Origin: Parahaliea mediterranea | GTDB lineage: Bacteria; Pseudomonadota; Gammaproteobacteria; Pseudomonadales; Halieaceae | Direction: 5' to 3' | Assembly (NCBI RefSeq): GCF_003402235.1 | Contig: NZ_QEWO01000004.1 | Coordinates: 372,001-436,000 of the forward strand | Length of the DNA stretch: 64,000 nucleotides | Part shown: in pieces, positions 63,801 through 64,000 of the stretch | How positions within the stretch are numbered: the stretch's first letter is position 1 | Layout of the letters: each line of letters starts with the position of its first letter | Made by a program: the position numbers and the translations under genes | The notes under the pieces: generated by a model | Databases searched by the model: none | What the model was told of the DNA's origin: nothing | Seen by the model: only the letters and a program-made list of their open reading frames with translations

Positions 63801-64000
63801 ATGGATGCCAGTTCAGCCGCAATGATGACCTTCGGGGTAGCTTCCCTGCTGATCAGCTGGGTACTGCTGCTGATTGTCGCCTGGAAGGAAGACTACGCCT
63901 GGGGCCTGTGCGCCGTGCTGCTGCCGCCCTTTGCCTACCTCTACGGCCTGTTCCGCCTGGACAAGGCCGGCCAGGCCCTGCTGGTGGCCCTGGTGGGCTG
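63801..64000 (+). CDS. Small membrane protein (partial, runs off right edge)
   Basis: About 66 residues are visible after an AAGGAA ribosome site: MDASSAAMMTFGVASLLISWVLLLIVAWKEDYAWG, then a second helix LCAVLLPPFAYLYGLFRLDKAGQALLVALVG. Two transmembrane helices joined by an acidic turn are clear, and a third may begin at the edge. Family not identified. Confidence 0.7.
   Translation, partial: MDASSAAMMTFGVASLLISWVLLLIVAWKEDYAWGLCAVLLPPFAYLYGLFRLDKAGQALLVALVG

Overview
The window looks like a chromosomal segment of a high-GC gammaproteobacterium, probably a marine, Halieaceae/Spongiibacteraceae-like lineage. The inference rests on the fadBA operon with a 715-residue FadB, a YqcC homologue, DinG, a PiT phosphate carrier, TonB-dependent uptake, a P450/GMC/aldehyde dehydrogenase operon and a complete aryl polyene (APE) pigment locus. 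No rRNA, tRNA, CRISPR array, transposase or integrase was seen.

Region 1 (1-14.1 kb) is an accessory island that looks like a conflict or stress-response locus built around NAD and ADP-ribose chemistry. It holds a TIR-domain protein cut by the left edge and a membrane-anchored periplasmic-binding-like protein. A four-gene minus-strand operon follows: pentapeptide repeat + TIR-like protein, PGDYG-like protein, TIR/deoxyribosyltransferase-like + macro-domain fusion, and a lipoprotein nicotinamidase. Divergent from it is an 1870-residue protein with two serine-hydrolase centres and a CHAT protease domain, followed by a lipoprotein phospholipase D. This is the best candidate for an undescribed system: enzymes that could cleave NAD, bind ADP-ribose and destroy nicotinamide sit beside lipases and a caspase-like protease.

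Region 2 (14.2-26.2 kb) holds a PiT phosphate transporter and a set that could take up and hydrolyse amide oligomers: a POT transporter coupled to a beta-lactamase-fold serine hydrolase, an omega-amino-acid type aminotransferase, a TonB-dependent receptor and a P1-family (NylC/DmpA-like) self-cleaving peptidase. A truncated PEP-CTERM gene, a PaiB-like protein and a LysR regulator are also here.

Region 3 (26.4-39.7 kb) has a DUF4331/DUF4331-like/TPR lipoprotein operon, a diguanylate cyclase, a translationally coupled P450-GMC oxidoreductase-aldehyde dehydrogenase operon, an exported aspartic protease, a small secreted protein, and fadBA with a clear promoter and terminator. A visibly AT-richer islet (39.8-41.2 kb) follows with a frameshifted PPOX-like gene and a chorismate mutase.

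Region 4 (41.2-60.3 kb) is a full APE cluster: a phosphopantetheinyl transferase reading away, then about seventeen tightly overlapping genes on the plus strand. They encode a KS/chain-length pair, acyltransferases, two ACPs, a ligase-dehydratase fusion, a glycosyltransferase, an aromatic ammonia-lyase, a thioesterase, LolA/MMPL/lipoprotein export genes, a dehydratase partner, a ketoreductase, a second KS and a small exported protein. A flavin-dependent halogenase-like gene lies on the opposite strand just beyond. Short tandem repeats recur through this cluster, including one that multiplies the active-site motif of the phosphopantetheinyl transferase. Region 5 (60.4-64 kb) is ordinary: dinG, a glycerolipid acyltransferase-like gene and the start of a small membrane protein.
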